Shown piece by piece: positions 20,316 through 29,324 of a stretch of DNA of 42,684 nucleotides; the stretch's first letter is position 1; each line of letters starts with the position of its first letter. A model generated the notes under the pieces. The model worked only from the letters and a program-made list of their open reading frames with translations, ran no database searches and was not told the origin of the DNA. The translations under genes and the position numbers were made by a program. This stretch comes from an uncultured Bacilli bacterium. GTDB lineage: Bacteria > Bacillota_I > Bacilli_A > RF39 > UBA660. The stretch spans positions 1-42,684 of the forward strand of contig CANRDF010000006.1 in NCBI GenBank assembly GCA_947629255.1. The letters run 5' to 3'.

Positions 20316-20526
20316 AGCTACTTCCCTTTCTAATCACCGCTACCATCTCATTGAATTAATTTTACCATAATTTTTCAAAATAGTAAACATTTGTTCGAGA
20401 TATGTGATATTTTTTTGTAAAAAGGAAAATAATAGATGGAGCCTAATACCAGTTCGCATAACCCCCTGTTTCTGGTCTTATTCGTGGTCTTGTTTTCGTC
20501 AATAATTACTATTTTTTATGAAAATA
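20316..20526. other. Gene-free end of the element
   Basis: I see no gene here. The stretch contains an AT-rich run, then a less AT-rich patch (cctaataccagttcgcataaccc) next to the attachment region. Confidence 0.4.
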
Positions 20527-20625
20527 TTTTCTTGACGATGTAGTATAAAATGCTTGATTTCAAGTAATTTATGAATATTTTAGAAAATTTTCTTGACGTG
20601 GTGTATTCTCCCACGTCCTCCACCA
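20527..20625 (+). other. Putative attachment site (attR) at the 3' end of ssrA
   Basis: ccacgtcctccacca (20611-20625) looks like the 3' terminus of a tmRNA: the T-stem strand, acceptor strand and CCA. It pairs with GACGTGG on its left (7-bp stem), but the 9-base loop is TGTATTCTC rather than the conserved TTCGATT-type loop, and no tmRNA body precedes it. So only the distal half is ssrA-derived. TTTTCTTGACG occurs twice (20527 and 20588), a possible integrase arm site. Confidence 0.5.
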
Positions 20626-20637
20626 ATATGAATTTAT

Positions 20638-20658
20638 CCTCGTATTTACGGGGTTTTT
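20638..20658 (+). terminator. Plus-strand terminator, probably that of ssrA
   Basis: CCTCG-TATTTA-CGGGG followed by TTTTTATTTT, 12 bases after the tmRNA-like CCA. No plus-strand gene reaches it in this window, so it is best explained as the original ssrA terminator left at the element boundary. Confidence 0.7.
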
Positions 20659-20668
20659 ATTTTGCTTA

Positions 20669-20697
20669 AAAAAAGATAAGCTTTTGGTAAACTTATC
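20669..20697 (-). terminator. Terminator of the M23 hydrolase gene
   Basis: On the minus strand GATAAG/CTTATC with an 11-base loop is followed by TTTTTTT. The stem begins inside the stop codon region of the hydrolase gene. Confidence 0.75.
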
Positions 20698-21475
20698 TAT
20701 ATTTGATTTGAATGGCATCAATGGTTTTACCATAAATTCCAGCATAACCTTCATTTGTTTCATCTACTTTGGAAACCCAAGCAAGCCAAGAACCATTTTT
20801 AATGTGTACTCGGTATACGACTCCTTCAATCTGAACTCCATCGATTTCATTTCCTAAGTTTCCTGCATAGTCACTTCGATTCTCCACCCAAGGAAGCCAG
20901 TATCCTTTTGTTTTATCATGAACACGAATGCGATACTTATCTAAATAAATACCTCCCATGGCATTTTGAAAATTTCCGGCATATTCGGTTGTATCAATGG
21001 CAACTTTAGGTAACCATTTTCTTTTAACATTATCATAAGATTCATAGTAATACTTTTGCTCTTCGCCAGGTAAGTCTTTGTCTAAATAAGGTGTGGGGTC
21101 AATTCTTCTATCAGATGGATTTCTTACCTCAAAATGTAAATGAACTCCGTAGGCGTTTCCTGTGTCTCCCATGTATCCGATTTTCTCGCCACGACTCACC
21201 AAATCGCCTTTTTTCACATATACTGTTCTTAGATGGGCATATAAGGTATAATAACCATCTTTATGTTTTATCTTCACATAATTTCCATAACTTCTTGTTC
21301 CAGTCGAACCTTGAGCATTGGGAATTCCTGTTTGTACTTGAACGACCTCACCATCCGTATGAGCAATAATCGTATCTTGCTGATACCACTTTTTTACGAC
21401 ATCCACTCCATTATGAACACCAGAACGATATCCATTGGTAATCTGATTTTCACCAGAGAGTAACACACGACTCAT
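20693..21475 (-). CDS. LytM/M23 cell-wall endopeptidase with C-terminal tryptophan repeats
   Basis: A zinc peptidase that should cut peptidoglycan cross-bridges. The M23 core covers residues 10-135, with HNGVDVV (first zinc His and Asp near 21-25) and GVHLHFEVRNP (the H-x-H motif). After it come about three repeats of the form W-L-(P/A)-W-V...YAGN-G-x-I-(D/G), similar to the clostridial hydrophobic-W (ChW) type, which should bind the wall. There is no signal peptide, as in phage endolysins, yet it lies outside the attachment site. It may be a domesticated endolysin. Confidence 0.85.
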   Translation of the reverse strand: MSRVLLSGENQITNGYRSGVHNGVDVVKKWYQQDTIIAHTDGEVVQVQTGIPNAQGSTGTRSYGNYVKIKHKDGYYTLYAHLRTVYVKKGDLVSRGEKIGYMGDTGNAYGVHLHFEVRNPSDRRIDPTPYLDKDLPGEEQKYYYESYDNVKRKWLPKVAIDTTEYAGNFQNAMGGIYLDKYRIRVHDKTKGYWLPWVENRSDYAGNLGNEIDGVQIEGVVYRVHIKNGSWLAWVSKVDETNEGYAGIYGKTIDAIQIKYR

Positions 21476-21567
21476 AAATCATCATCCTTTCTATGATAAT
21501 TTATGAGTTTTTTTCATGTTCGTCCGTTTCTTTATCACAATTTTTAAATTTTGGCATAGAAAAAGAC

Positions 21568-21780
21568 TTATTCGTGATCAGATTCACTTACAACAGTAAT
21601 AAGTCCTTTTTCTAATTCTTCTAATGCTCTTCCAATCGTGCGTTTATTTGTATATTCTTCTTCAGGAAGTTGATAATGATGATGTTCTAACATTTCTTTA
21701 CTTCGAATAGAAGCTACGTGCACGAGTTTATACTTTGAGTCTACTATCGTTAGTAGTTTATCAATGGAAGGATATAGCAT
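21568..21780 (-). CDS. rpoZ: RNA polymerase omega subunit
   Basis: Omega stabilises the beta' subunit of RNA polymerase. MLYPSIDKLLTIVDSKYKLV, KEMLEHH, then NKRTIGRALEELEKGLI matches the omega fold (helix 1 SKY-L-x-x-A...R, conserved K-x-x-x-x-A-L-E-E). The start is MLYPSID at 21780 because AAGGA is 10 bases upstream; the ORF track starts three codons earlier. The terminator GACTTATT/AATAAGTC-TTTTT overlaps its 3' end. At 70 residues it is of normal size for Firmicutes. Confidence 0.85.
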   Translation of the reverse strand: MLYPSIDKLLTIVDSKYKLVHVASIRSKEMLEHHHYQLPEEEYTNKRTIGRALEELEKGLITVVSESDHE

Positions 21781-21854
21781 AACCATCACGTCCTTACATT
21801 AATATCATACTAGAAAAATAATCATTCATACAAGAAAATTGGCAAAATTGACAA

Positions 21855-23744
21855 CTATTTGACAGGTTCTTCAGCAACTAATTCTCTAAGAGCTTGTAAG
21901 ATTTCCACCATCGCCCATGTATCTTGTTGACAATAGATACGGAGTGCTTCTTTTTTTAAAGCAAGTTCTTCTTTACTCATTTTATCATAGTTTGCATATT
22001 CAACGATTGCTTCTGTTCCATTTTTTACGACTAAGTTTTTATAAGATAAATCACTAAAAACAGGCAAAGTTTTTTTAATGGAAAAAGAACCGCCTAACTT
22101 TTCATTATAGTAATTCATAGTTTCGACGTCTTCTCCTTCAAAACCTAAACTTTTGTATAATTCTTTATTGTTATTGACAAGCCATAGAAGGTCATAGCCT
22201 CTTTCTCTTAATTTCAGTAGAGGTTCACGATACTCAGGGAACATATGGGCAAGTTCTTTAATTCTTCCTTTTTCAAATCCAACATTTTGGGCAAACAATG
22301 TTCCTTTATCGGGATCCATATATTTGAGCATTAACTGTATCATTTCTTCTCGCTCATCCCCAGTGGTCTCGGCTAGGAAAATCACATTATCTTTTTGTTT
22401 ATCACAAACACCGGGAGCCGACTCAATATGAAGACTAAATTCAAATGGGCTTTGAATATAAGGCCATTCGCCTTTAAACCTTGGAACAGGACAAGGCATT
22501 GTTTCAAAATCTAAGTGATAAATCGGATATTTTAAATCTTTAATGGCCGCGGCTATTTTTTCACGATTGACATAAATGGTATGATTTTCGGTACACTCTC
22601 TTTGGATTTTATGATTTGGTCTAGTAATCCATTCTTCTGGGACATCTAATAAATGGATATATCCTTCATTAATGAGTTCTAATCCTTTAATTCGGGTTCC
22701 ATCTTCTTTTAAAAAACCAAATCCATTATTCATATAACTTAAACTACTATTTTTTTCAGGAATAAAACTTCCACAAGTGGGTTTAAAAAACTTACAAACG
22801 TTATAAGTTTTCATACCACAAGAAGGTCCGAGTGGAGTCTTCGATACATCCGTGTCTTCTATATATCGTTCTAGACTCTCTCTTTCAGCTCGAATAAATT
22901 TTTGATATTCTTTACTTATACCATCCATTTGGAATAATGCAATCAGTTCATTCCCGTCCTCATCAGGATTATATACAGCTCTTCCATCTTCGTATGTTCC
23001 ATCAAAAATATATTTAGAATTTAAAACGGCTAAATAATAATGAATCGGTTTCTTCATTCCTTTTGGATTTTCTTCTAATTCTCCTTCAATTATCATTCTT
23101 TGGACAGCAAGGTCATGGATATATTTGCCGATTCCATAACGATTAAAAAGTTTTTCTTTTTTTGCTTCATAATTTTCTAAAGACATTTCTTGCTCTAATG
23201 GATATCCTGGAATCTCTCCTTTTAAAGTAAAAATATTTCCCTGTTTCAAGAAAATCGGATATTTTTCTCCACCTCTTGCCTTTAAGCTTGCCTCAAGTTC
23301 TTCATATTTTTTAGAAGTGGTTGCTTTCACCTCAATAATGTTAATCGCATCATCTGTCTCATTATAAACATCGACATAACAAAGATAGTGAATTCCATGT
23401 AAAGAATAATCAAAAGAAACTTGGTCTTTCGTTTTTTCGGCATAAATCGTATTTCCCCCAAAAACTTTCACCACTAGTTTTCCAGCTTCTTCTTCGACTC
23501 TTTTATAATAAGGCATCATGGCTTCTAATTGCCGATTCACGACTTCAGTGTGGTCTATTTCTTCGCCTTCTTCATTGGTTTCTAACATTGTATCTAATAT
23601 TTCTTGGAGTTCTGCTTCTCTTTCCTCATTTTTATATTCTTCATAAGTAATATCTGCATCTAATTTTTCGCTTTTTAATTCTTCTAAAGCCACATATCTT
23701 CTGCATCTCGTATAATTAATAAAATCCGTTTTGGTAATTGCCAT
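21855..23744 (-). CDS. DUF2779 protein (nuclease-like, two-domain)
   Basis: This 629-residue protein combines a PD-(D/E)XK-like N-terminal half (VEVKATTSKKY-type: INIIEVKATTSKKYEELE near residue 135) with an RNase H-like C-terminal half (YPIYHLDFETMPCPVPRFKG near 425, then FAQNVGFEKGRI). That is the DUF2779 layout of Mollicutes and uncultured Bacilli. A CGMKTYNVCKFFKPTCG cluster (about 308-324) may bind iron-sulfur or zinc. Substrate unknown, probably a nucleic-acid nuclease. Its ATG overlaps the stop of the pilin-like gene. Confidence 0.78.
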   Translation of the reverse strand: MAITKTDFINYTRCRRYVALEELKSEKLDADITYEEYKNEEREAELQEILDTMLETNEEGEEIDHTEVVNRQLEAMMPYYKRVEEEAGKLVVKVFGGNTIYAEKTKDQVSFDYSLHGIHYLCYVDVYNETDDAINIIEVKATTSKKYEELEASLKARGGEKYPIFLKQGNIFTLKGEIPGYPLEQEMSLENYEAKKEKLFNRYGIGKYIHDLAVQRMIIEGELEENPKGMKKPIHYYLAVLNSKYIFDGTYEDGRAVYNPDEDGNELIALFQMDGISKEYQKFIRAERESLERYIEDTDVSKTPLGPSCGMKTYNVCKFFKPTCGSFIPEKNSSLSYMNNGFGFLKEDGTRIKGLELINEGYIHLLDVPEEWITRPNHKIQRECTENHTIYVNREKIAAAIKDLKYPIYHLDFETMPCPVPRFKGEWPYIQSPFEFSLHIESAPGVCDKQKDNVIFLAETTGDEREEMIQLMLKYMDPDKGTLFAQNVGFEKGRIKELAHMFPEYREPLLKLRERGYDLLWLVNNNKELYKSLGFEGEDVETMNYYNEKLGGSFSIKKTLPVFSDLSYKNLVVKNGTEAIVEYANYDKMSKEELALKKEALRIYCQQDTWAMVEILQALRELVAEEPVK

Positions 23745-24085
23745 TATTCAACAACCTCAGCATGAAAACTTCCATTTTCTTCTTTTGTAATTTTTATTTT
23801 AGCATTTTCTTTTTCTTTATCTCCTGTATCACTTAAAAAACCATTATCGATTAAATCACTTCCAAAAATAAAATTTTCTTCTTCTTTCATTTCTTCTTCA
23901 TGCATTTTAGCATAGTACTCTGCCGCGACAGTAAGATAATGATTTCTCTCTATTTCAACATTTTCTTCATCCATAATTTCTTCATAAGCAAAAGAAATTC
24001 TTGTAATCGCGATTCCAAAAAACACAGCAAGAATGGCACTTAAAATAATTAATTCTTTGACAGCATATCCATTTTTTTCCATCAT
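23744..24085 (-). CDS. Type IV pilin-like membrane protein (113 aa)
   Basis: The N-terminus NGYAVKELIILSAILAVFFGIAITRI has prepilin features: Gly before the cleavage site, Glu at position +5 of the hydrophobic helix, then a long hydrophobic segment. The rest is acidic, and a beta-rich tail ends it. It may be a pseudopilin of a competence-type system, but no pilus assembly genes are nearby. It is coupled to the DUF2779 gene. Confidence 0.6.
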   Translation of the reverse strand: MMEKNGYAVKELIILSAILAVFFGIAITRISFAYEEIMDEENVEIERNHYLTVAAEYYAKMHEEEMKEEENFIFGSDLIDNGFLSDTGDKEKENAKIKITKEENGSFHAEVVE

Positions 24086-24157
24086 TCTACAACAACCTTT
24101 CTTTCATAGTTATTGTATCATAACGTAAAACAAAAAAAAAGAACTTTGCATTCTTTT

Positions 24158-24622
24158 TTATAAGACATCTTTAATTGTGACTTCATAGTTTCCATTTGGA
24201 CTGCTAACTTCTACGACTTCCCCTTTTTTATGACCAATGACAGCATTTCCAATAGGACTTTCATTTGAAATTTTATTTTCAAATGGGTCAGCCTCTAGAG
24301 AACCTACAATTTCATAAGTATCTTCTTCACCATCATCATAAAGAATAACGACTTTAGAACCTACGGAAATAGCTCCTTTACCATCTTTTTCAGCAATCGT
24401 ACTATGCTCTAGTTTATATTCGAGTTCTTTAATACGTGCTTCAACTTGGGCTTGTTCATCTCTTGCAGAATCATAATCGGCATTTTCAGATAAATCTCCT
24501 TGAGCTCTCGCATCTTTTAAATCTTTGATAACACGAGGTCGAACTACATTTTTTAATTCATTTAATTCCTGTTCTAACTCTAAATATCCTTGTGGAGTTA
24601 ATACAATGGATTCTTGTTTCAT
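24158..24622 (-). CDS. greA: Transcription elongation factor GreA
   Basis: GreA rescues backtracked RNA polymerase by stimulating transcript cleavage. It is 154 residues with a coiled-coil N-terminus (LTPQGYLELEQELNELKNVVRPRVI), the tip residues DARAQGDLSENADYDSARDEQ carrying the acidic catalytic pair, and the FKBP-like C-terminal domain (ISNESPIGNAVIGHKKGEVVEV). It ends with a hairpin AAGAA/TTCTT and a U-run (24130-24157). Placed last in the mltG-trhP operon, as in Bacillus. Confidence 0.95.
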   Translation of the reverse strand: MKQESIVLTPQGYLELEQELNELKNVVRPRVIKDLKDARAQGDLSENADYDSARDEQAQVEARIKELEYKLEHSTIAEKDGKGAISVGSKVVILYDDGEEDTYEIVGSLEADPFENKISNESPIGNAVIGHKKGEVVEVSSPNGNYEVTIKDVL

Positions 24623-24674
24623 TTTTCATCATCACTTTCCTTAAATTTCCATAAAATCCATAATACTATAAGTT

Positions 24675-25853
24675 TTATTGTTTGTCAAATATTTTTAATC
24701 GCATCATGTCAAATTTGTCTAAAATTTGGTCTACTGGTAAATACATGATTTCACCAGGATGGTTGGCAATCGAAACACTCTCTTTTTGCTCATTCTTTAT
24801 TGTATGTATGGTATAGGTAAAAGTTTCCGTTTGTGGCCCGAAAAACTCCACGACATCGCCTACTTTAAAATAATTTCTTTGTTCTACTTTTGCGAGTTTT
24901 TCTTCCTTATCATAATCTAAGACTAAACCTAGGAAATCTTGATTCGAAGATTCTTCTCTTCCTAAAAAGTATTGTTCTTTTTCGGTTGGTAATCCGTTAT
25001 AAAACTGAGGTGTGGAATCACGATTCGCACATCTATTTAATATTTTTAAAGCATATTCTGTGTCTTCTTTAGTAATCGTTCCATCTAAAATTTTATCAAT
25101 TAAGGTTCGATAAGTCAAAATTACAGTCGCGATGTAATAAATACCTCGCATTCTTCCTTCGACTTTAAATGAATTTACACCAATATCAATCATATCTTTA
25201 ATATAAGGAATCATATTCAAATCTTTACTTGTCATACTAAATGTTTGGTCGTCGGTATCAAAAGTCCATCTACATATCTGGGCGCATCCTCCCCGGTTTG
25301 CATCACGGTTGGTTGTGACATTGGATAGCACACATCTTCCAGAAATGGATGTACACATCGCCCCATGAATAAAGCATTCGAGTTCTAAGCCTGTTGCTTC
25401 TTTAATTTTTTTAATATCTTCCCGACTTGATTCTCTTGCTAACACAATTCTTGTGACTCCAAGAGATTTATAAAATAATGCTGCATAAGGATTTAAGACA
25501 CTTGCTTGAGTCGATAAATGAACTTCTAGAGGAATATTCATTTCATGAATTAAGTTTACAATATAAATATCACTTACGATGACAGCATCCACGCCAATTT
25601 CACTTAAACTTTTTAAATAGGAAATGAGTCCTTCCTCATCTTCTTCGTGTAAAATAATATTCACAGTAACATACACTTTTTTATGATTCTCGTGGGCATA
25701 TTCCACGCCTTCTTTGATTTCGGGAATAGAAAAGTTTTTGGCATTGGCCCTCAAACTAAAGTTTTGACCTCCAATATAAACGGCATCTGCTCCATAATGA
25801 AGGGCAAATTTTAATTTCTCTAAATCACCTGCTGGTGCGAGTAACTCAATCAT
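24675..25853 (-). CDS. trhP2: U32 family protein TrhP2, tRNA 5-hydroxyuridine synthesis
   Basis: A YrrO-type U32 protein needed with TrhP1 to hydroxylate U34 of some tRNAs using prephenate. The signatures are MIELLAPAGDLEKLKFALHYGADAVYIGG (start), VEGRMRG, and the U32 cysteine motif GRCVLSNVTTNRDANRGGCAQICRW, which binds an iron-sulfur cluster. At 392 residues it matches the family. Its start overlaps the trhP1 stop (ATGA). Confidence 0.9.
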   Translation of the reverse strand: MIELLAPAGDLEKLKFALHYGADAVYIGGQNFSLRANAKNFSIPEIKEGVEYAHENHKKVYVTVNIILHEEDEEGLISYLKSLSEIGVDAVIVSDIYIVNLIHEMNIPLEVHLSTQASVLNPYAALFYKSLGVTRIVLARESSREDIKKIKEATGLELECFIHGAMCTSISGRCVLSNVTTNRDANRGGCAQICRWTFDTDDQTFSMTSKDLNMIPYIKDMIDIGVNSFKVEGRMRGIYYIATVILTYRTLIDKILDGTITKEDTEYALKILNRCANRDSTPQFYNGLPTEKEQYFLGREESSNQDFLGLVLDYDKEEKLAKVEQRNYFKVGDVVEFFGPQTETFTYTIHTIKNEQKESVSIANHPGEIMYLPVDQILDKFDMMRLKIFDKQ

Positions 25854-26641
25854 CTCTCCACCTCCTTAGGAGGAAGACGGTATATCGTTTTTTGATGTAA
25901 GAATCCTTCGGTTGTATTTGGAAGTGGTTTCATGCTTTCGAAGTCTTTTAACCATTCTTCGATATTTACTTCTTCTTCCATCCAATCTAAATTTATAAGA
26001 TAAGCAAAGACATTGGCACTACCTAAAAGAGTTCTTCCATCCAACACTTTTTCATCAAAAACAACAGTTCCATATTCATTTTCAATGAGGTAAAATCCTT
26101 TGGTTGTTGTTTTTTCTCTTACTCGGTACTCTCTTTTTTCCTCGAGCTCAAAATGTCTTGCAAAGTTCGTTAAAAGTTCTCTTCTCGAATACATATAAGG
26201 AAGTGGTCCATATGTATAAAGAAGGATTGGTTTCTTTGCTTTCTTTAAAATTTCTAGACTTTCTTCTTTGGTAATATCTGGAGAAATCACCACTGAATCC
26301 ATCCATTTTAAATATGTATTGATTGTATAACTACTACAATTTGCATGGCTGGCCCATAAAATATTCTGTAACTTCAAGTCTTTCGTAAGCTCATATACTC
26401 CTAAATCTTCAAAAAGAATTCCTTTTTTCTTTGAAAGGCTCGGTAACAAACTCTTAAATTCTTCGATACTTTTGGTATCCAAAATACGATTCACATAAAC
26501 GTAAGCATCCTCTGGAATTTCATCTAATTCATATTCATGCAGAAAACCCACACAGTAGGACTTGAGTGGATATAAATACTCTACAAAATCAAACTTTTTT
26601 GTTTCGATTTTCGTTGGAATAATCAAATACTTATTTTTCAT
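25850..26641 (-). CDS. trhP1: U32-related protein TrhP1 (YrrN-like)
   Basis: A shorter paralogue of the U32 proteins (263 aa), matching YrrN by position and by sequence such as ILLYTYGPLPYMYSRRELLTNF and FLHQKTIYRLPPKE. It probably forms a complex with TrhP2. Overlaps trmR at its start by 11 bases. It lacks the cysteine cluster of the large subunit. Confidence 0.8.
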   Translation of the reverse strand: MKNKYLIIPTKIETKKFDFVEYLYPLKSYCVGFLHEYELDEIPEDAYVYVNRILDTKSIEEFKSLLPSLSKKKGILFEDLGVYELTKDLKLQNILWASHANCSSYTINTYLKWMDSVVISPDITKEESLEILKKAKKPILLYTYGPLPYMYSRRELLTNFARHFELEEKREYRVREKTTTKGFYLIENEYGTVVFDEKVLDGRTLLGSANVFAYLINLDWMEEEVNIEEWLKDFESMKPLPNTTEGFLHQKTIYRLPPKEVER

Positions 26642-27230
26642 TATGACGTCTCGTACTTAGAGATATACCATCTCCAATATCATAAAATTTCGTTTCAAAT
26701 TCTTCATTTTCGTTTAAGAAATCAATATAAGACTCTATTTTTCCTACTAATTGTCTTAGATTTTTACTTTCAATTTTATCTTTGTTTCCCACATAACCAT
26801 GAAATTTTAAATTATCCGTTACAATAACTCCATTTGGAGCAAGAAAATACTCAAATTTTTCAAAAAATTTTCGATATTGTCCTTTCGCTGCATCAATGAA
26901 AATCAAATCATATGTCGTACCTTCAGCTAAATTTACTTCTAAAGCATCTTGAAATACAACATTTACTTTACTTTCAAAACCACATTTTTTGACATTTTTT
27001 AAACATTCCATATAACATGTTTCATCTTTTTCAATCGTTGTTACTTTGACATCGACATCACTAGATGCCATAAGGATTGCTGAATAGCCAATCGCACTTC
27101 CTATTTCTAACACATTTTTAATATGATTCGTTTTAATAAATTTCATTAAGAAGGCAATTCCTTCTTTTTGCATGATTGGAATATTATGTGCTTTCGCATA
27201 TTCTTCCATTTCTACTATCAATTCTTTCAT
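26631..27230 (-). CDS. trmR: tRNA 5-hydroxyuridine methyltransferase TrmR (YrrM)
   Basis: A SAM-dependent O-methyltransferase, which converts the 5-hydroxyuridine made by TrhP1/2 to 5-methoxyuridine at tRNA position 34. Motif I is VLEIGSAIGYSAILMASSD; TTIEKD and YDLIFIDAAKGQYRKFFE follow, with a VIVTDNLKFHGYV segment near the active site. It is 199 residues. The three tRNA-modifying genes form one operon. Confidence 0.9.
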   Translation of the reverse strand: MKELIVEMEEYAKAHNIPIMQKEGIAFLMKFIKTNHIKNVLEIGSAIGYSAILMASSDVDVKVTTIEKDETCYMECLKNVKKCGFESKVNVVFQDALEVNLAEGTTYDLIFIDAAKGQYRKFFEKFEYFLAPNGVIVTDNLKFHGYVGNKDKIESKNLRQLVGKIESYIDFLNENEEFETKFYDIGDGISLSTRRHNEK

Positions 27231-27244
27231 TTACAACACACTTT

Positions 27245-28309
27245 CTAATTTTTATCGCATACACCTTGTAGTTCTATGACTTTATTATAAAACTCTTGCC
27301 ATGTTTCAAAGAAGAAAACTTCTCCTGTACAAACATTAGCTACAAAATAGATGTAATTGGTTTCTGTTGGACTGAGTGCAGCCGTGATCGCATCTAAAGA
27401 TGGATTGGATACAGGTCCAATAGGTAGTTTACCATTCATCGTGCCATCTGTCAAACGGGTATTGTATGGATTTCTATTATTTAGGTCACTACTGGTAAGT
27501 TCGGAACCTAATTCTTTTCGAGCTCCATAGTAAGATGTAATATCACTTTGTAAAGGCATTCCTATTTCCATTCTTTTATAGAAAACTTGTGATGCTTTTT
27601 CTCTATCTTCAGTAGTTATTGCTTCATTTTCTACGATAGATGCCAAAGTCAAAATTTCATGAACACTTCGAGAACTTTCTTCAAACGTACTTTTTAATGG
27701 AGTCAGTTTCGTATTCGTATGATCTAAAAGAGTTTCAATAATTTCTTTTGGTGTTGCGGTTTCTAAAAACTCATACGTATCTGGAAATAAGTATCCTTCT
27801 AAGGGATAATACAAATCTGTATTTAAAATATCACTTGTTAAAAACCAATAATCTTCTTTGATTAGAAGTTTATTTAAGTAATCGACATTATTTACTTGAT
27901 TCAAAAATTCTTGTTTGGTAAAATCAAAATTCTTCGCAAAAGTCTCGGCATAATCGGTAATTCTTTGCCCTTCTAATAAGGTTACTGTCACAGACTGAAT
28001 CTTCACATCGCCATTTACAAATTTTTCTAACATTTGAAGTGGTGTCATGCTCGCACTTACTTCATATTCTCCGGCTTGAATGTTTGCTTGTTTAAAAAAT
28101 AAATAGATATCAAGTGCATATTGGCTTCGAATTAAACCAGCATTTTCTAAGTTTTTGGCAACGACCATCTTCGTGGTTCCCGGTTCAATCACAAAACTTA
28201 CCAGTTCTTCACTTGTATTTTTTGCTCCAATCCCCCATACATAAAAACCGGCAACACACCCGATGAAAAGGATTAGTATCACACAGCTAATAATCAACAA
28301 CTTTTTCAT
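27245..28309 (-). CDS. mltG: Endolytic murein transglycosylase MltG (YceG-like)
   Basis: Cuts nascent glycan strands and limits their length. An N-terminal membrane anchor (residues 4-27: LLIISCVILILFIGCVAGFYVWGI) is followed by a LysM-like subdomain (FVIEPGTTKMVVAKNLENAGLIRS) and the YceG core. The catalytic Glu lies in LTLASIVENEA, with ITSYYGARKELG and NTRLTDGTMNGKLPIGPVSNPSLDAI after it. At 354 residues it is complete. Overlaps the DUF1292 gene (ATGA). Confidence 0.93.
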   Translation of the reverse strand: MKKLLIISCVILILFIGCVAGFYVWGIGAKNTSEELVSFVIEPGTTKMVVAKNLENAGLIRSQYALDIYLFFKQANIQAGEYEVSASMTPLQMLEKFVNGDVKIQSVTVTLLEGQRITDYAETFAKNFDFTKQEFLNQVNNVDYLNKLLIKEDYWFLTSDILNTDLYYPLEGYLFPDTYEFLETATPKEIIETLLDHTNTKLTPLKSTFEESSRSVHEILTLASIVENEAITTEDREKASQVFYKRMEIGMPLQSDITSYYGARKELGSELTSSDLNNRNPYNTRLTDGTMNGKLPIGPVSNPSLDAITAALSPTETNYIYFVANVCTGEVFFFETWQEFYNKVIELQGVCDKN

Positions 28310-28593
28310 TTCTGTTCCCCATTACTACTTTCTAATTTAGCGAGTATCGATTCAATGGTATTCCATTCTTCTTCTGTTTCAATGGGATACAATGTTTTCG
28401 ACCCACCATTTTTATCATAAATATTCGCATAAACCTTTATTTCTCCACCCTCTGTTTTGGTGTTATCGGTATAAACAATATAACTTTTCCGAGTCTCTGG
28501 TGAATCAAATGTAAATAAAACTTCACATTCAACCGTTTGTCCAGATTCATCTTTAATCGTAAATACGCTTTGATTTATGGCATTTTCTTTCAT
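28306..28593 (-). CDS. yrzB: DUF1292 protein YrzB
   Basis: A small acidic beta protein of the DUF1292 family: VFTIKDESGQTVECEVLFTFDSPETRKSYIVYTDN is its signature. It always lies between ruvX and mltG in Firmicutes. No biochemical role is known. Overlaps both neighbours by ATGA. Confidence 0.85.
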   Translation of the reverse strand: MKENAINQSVFTIKDESGQTVECEVLFTFDSPETRKSYIVYTDNTKTEGGEIKVYANIYDKNGGSKTLYPIETEEEWNTIESILAKLESSNGEQK

Positions 28594-29015
28594 CTTTCTT
28601 CCTCTTTTCTTTTCAAAAATGTTTCTAATATTAAAGTCGCCGCGATGGAATCTATTTCTTTTTTTCTTTTTTGACGGCTTGTATCTGTACTTAATAATAT
28701 TTTTTCAGCTTCAACTGTGGATAGTCTTTCATCGACATAATGGATTGGTAAGTCAAACTCATTCTTTAATAACTTAGCAAAGTTTTCACTTCTTAGTGCG
28801 GCATATCCTTCTGAATTATTTAAGTTTTTAGGATATCCTAAGACAAAATCAGTAATTTGCTTTTCCACAACAATACTCTTAAGCTCAGTTAAAACACTTG
28901 CATATTCTTCTCTTGGAAATCTTAATGTTCTCATTGGTGATGCAATCGTATTTGTCCTGTCACTTACCGCGACACCTAGAGTCGATGTTCCTAAATCTAA
29001 ACCTAAATATCTCAT
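28590..29015 (-). CDS. ruvX: RuvX/YqgF family RNase H-like nuclease
   Basis: The YqgF-type enzyme implicated in pre-16S rRNA maturation and once named a Holliday-junction resolvase. It has the DLGTSTLGVAVSD motif with the first catalytic Asp, then FVLGYPKNLNNSEG, VDERLSTVEAEKIL with a catalytic Glu, and DSIAATLILETFL with the last Asp. Length 141 is normal. Confidence 0.93.
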   Translation of the reverse strand: MRYLGLDLGTSTLGVAVSDRTNTIASPMRTLRFPREEYASVLTELKSIVVEKQITDFVLGYPKNLNNSEGYAALRSENFAKLLKNEFDLPIHYVDERLSTVEAEKILLSTDTSRQKRKKEIDSIAATLILETFLKRKEEER

Positions 29016-29251
29016 TTTAAATATTCTTTCAAAATATAGGCAACAAGCTCTGCTCGGTCAATTGAAGTTAATTTTTCACGAGCATCTTTATAACTTGAGA
29101 TATACCCTGGATCTCCACTGATAATGTAACCTACCAATTGATTCACGGGGTCATATCCTCTTTCTTTTAAAATTTCAGCAACTTCTTTTAATGTGAGTCT
29201 TACGTTTGCACTAGCGAGTTCGGAAACATCAAATAAATTTGTATTCTCCAT
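29012..29251 (-). CDS. ireB: IreB family regulatory phosphoprotein (DUF965)
   Basis: First gene of the operon. IreB is a substrate of the IreK-type Ser/Thr kinase in Enterococcus, acting on cell-wall stress. The sequence NVRLTLKEVAEILKERGYDPVNQLVGYIISGDPGYISSYKDAR is diagnostic, with the phosphorylated Thr expected near the N-terminus. Eighty residues. Overlaps ruvX (ATGA). Confidence 0.9.
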   Translation of the reverse strand: MENTNLFDVSELASANVRLTLKEVAEILKERGYDPVNQLVGYIISGDPGYISSYKDAREKLTSIDRAELVAYILKEYLK

Positions 29252-29324
29252 TTTACACCATCCTTAAGTACACTTTCATTTTAACAAAAAATAGTAGAGA
29301 ATACAAGATATCATTCATGGAAAA

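Noticed and set aside
20400-20636. A complete tmRNA gene
   Set aside because: No tag peptide, no 5' acceptor strand and no pseudoknots. The T-loop is not conserved. Only the last part matches.
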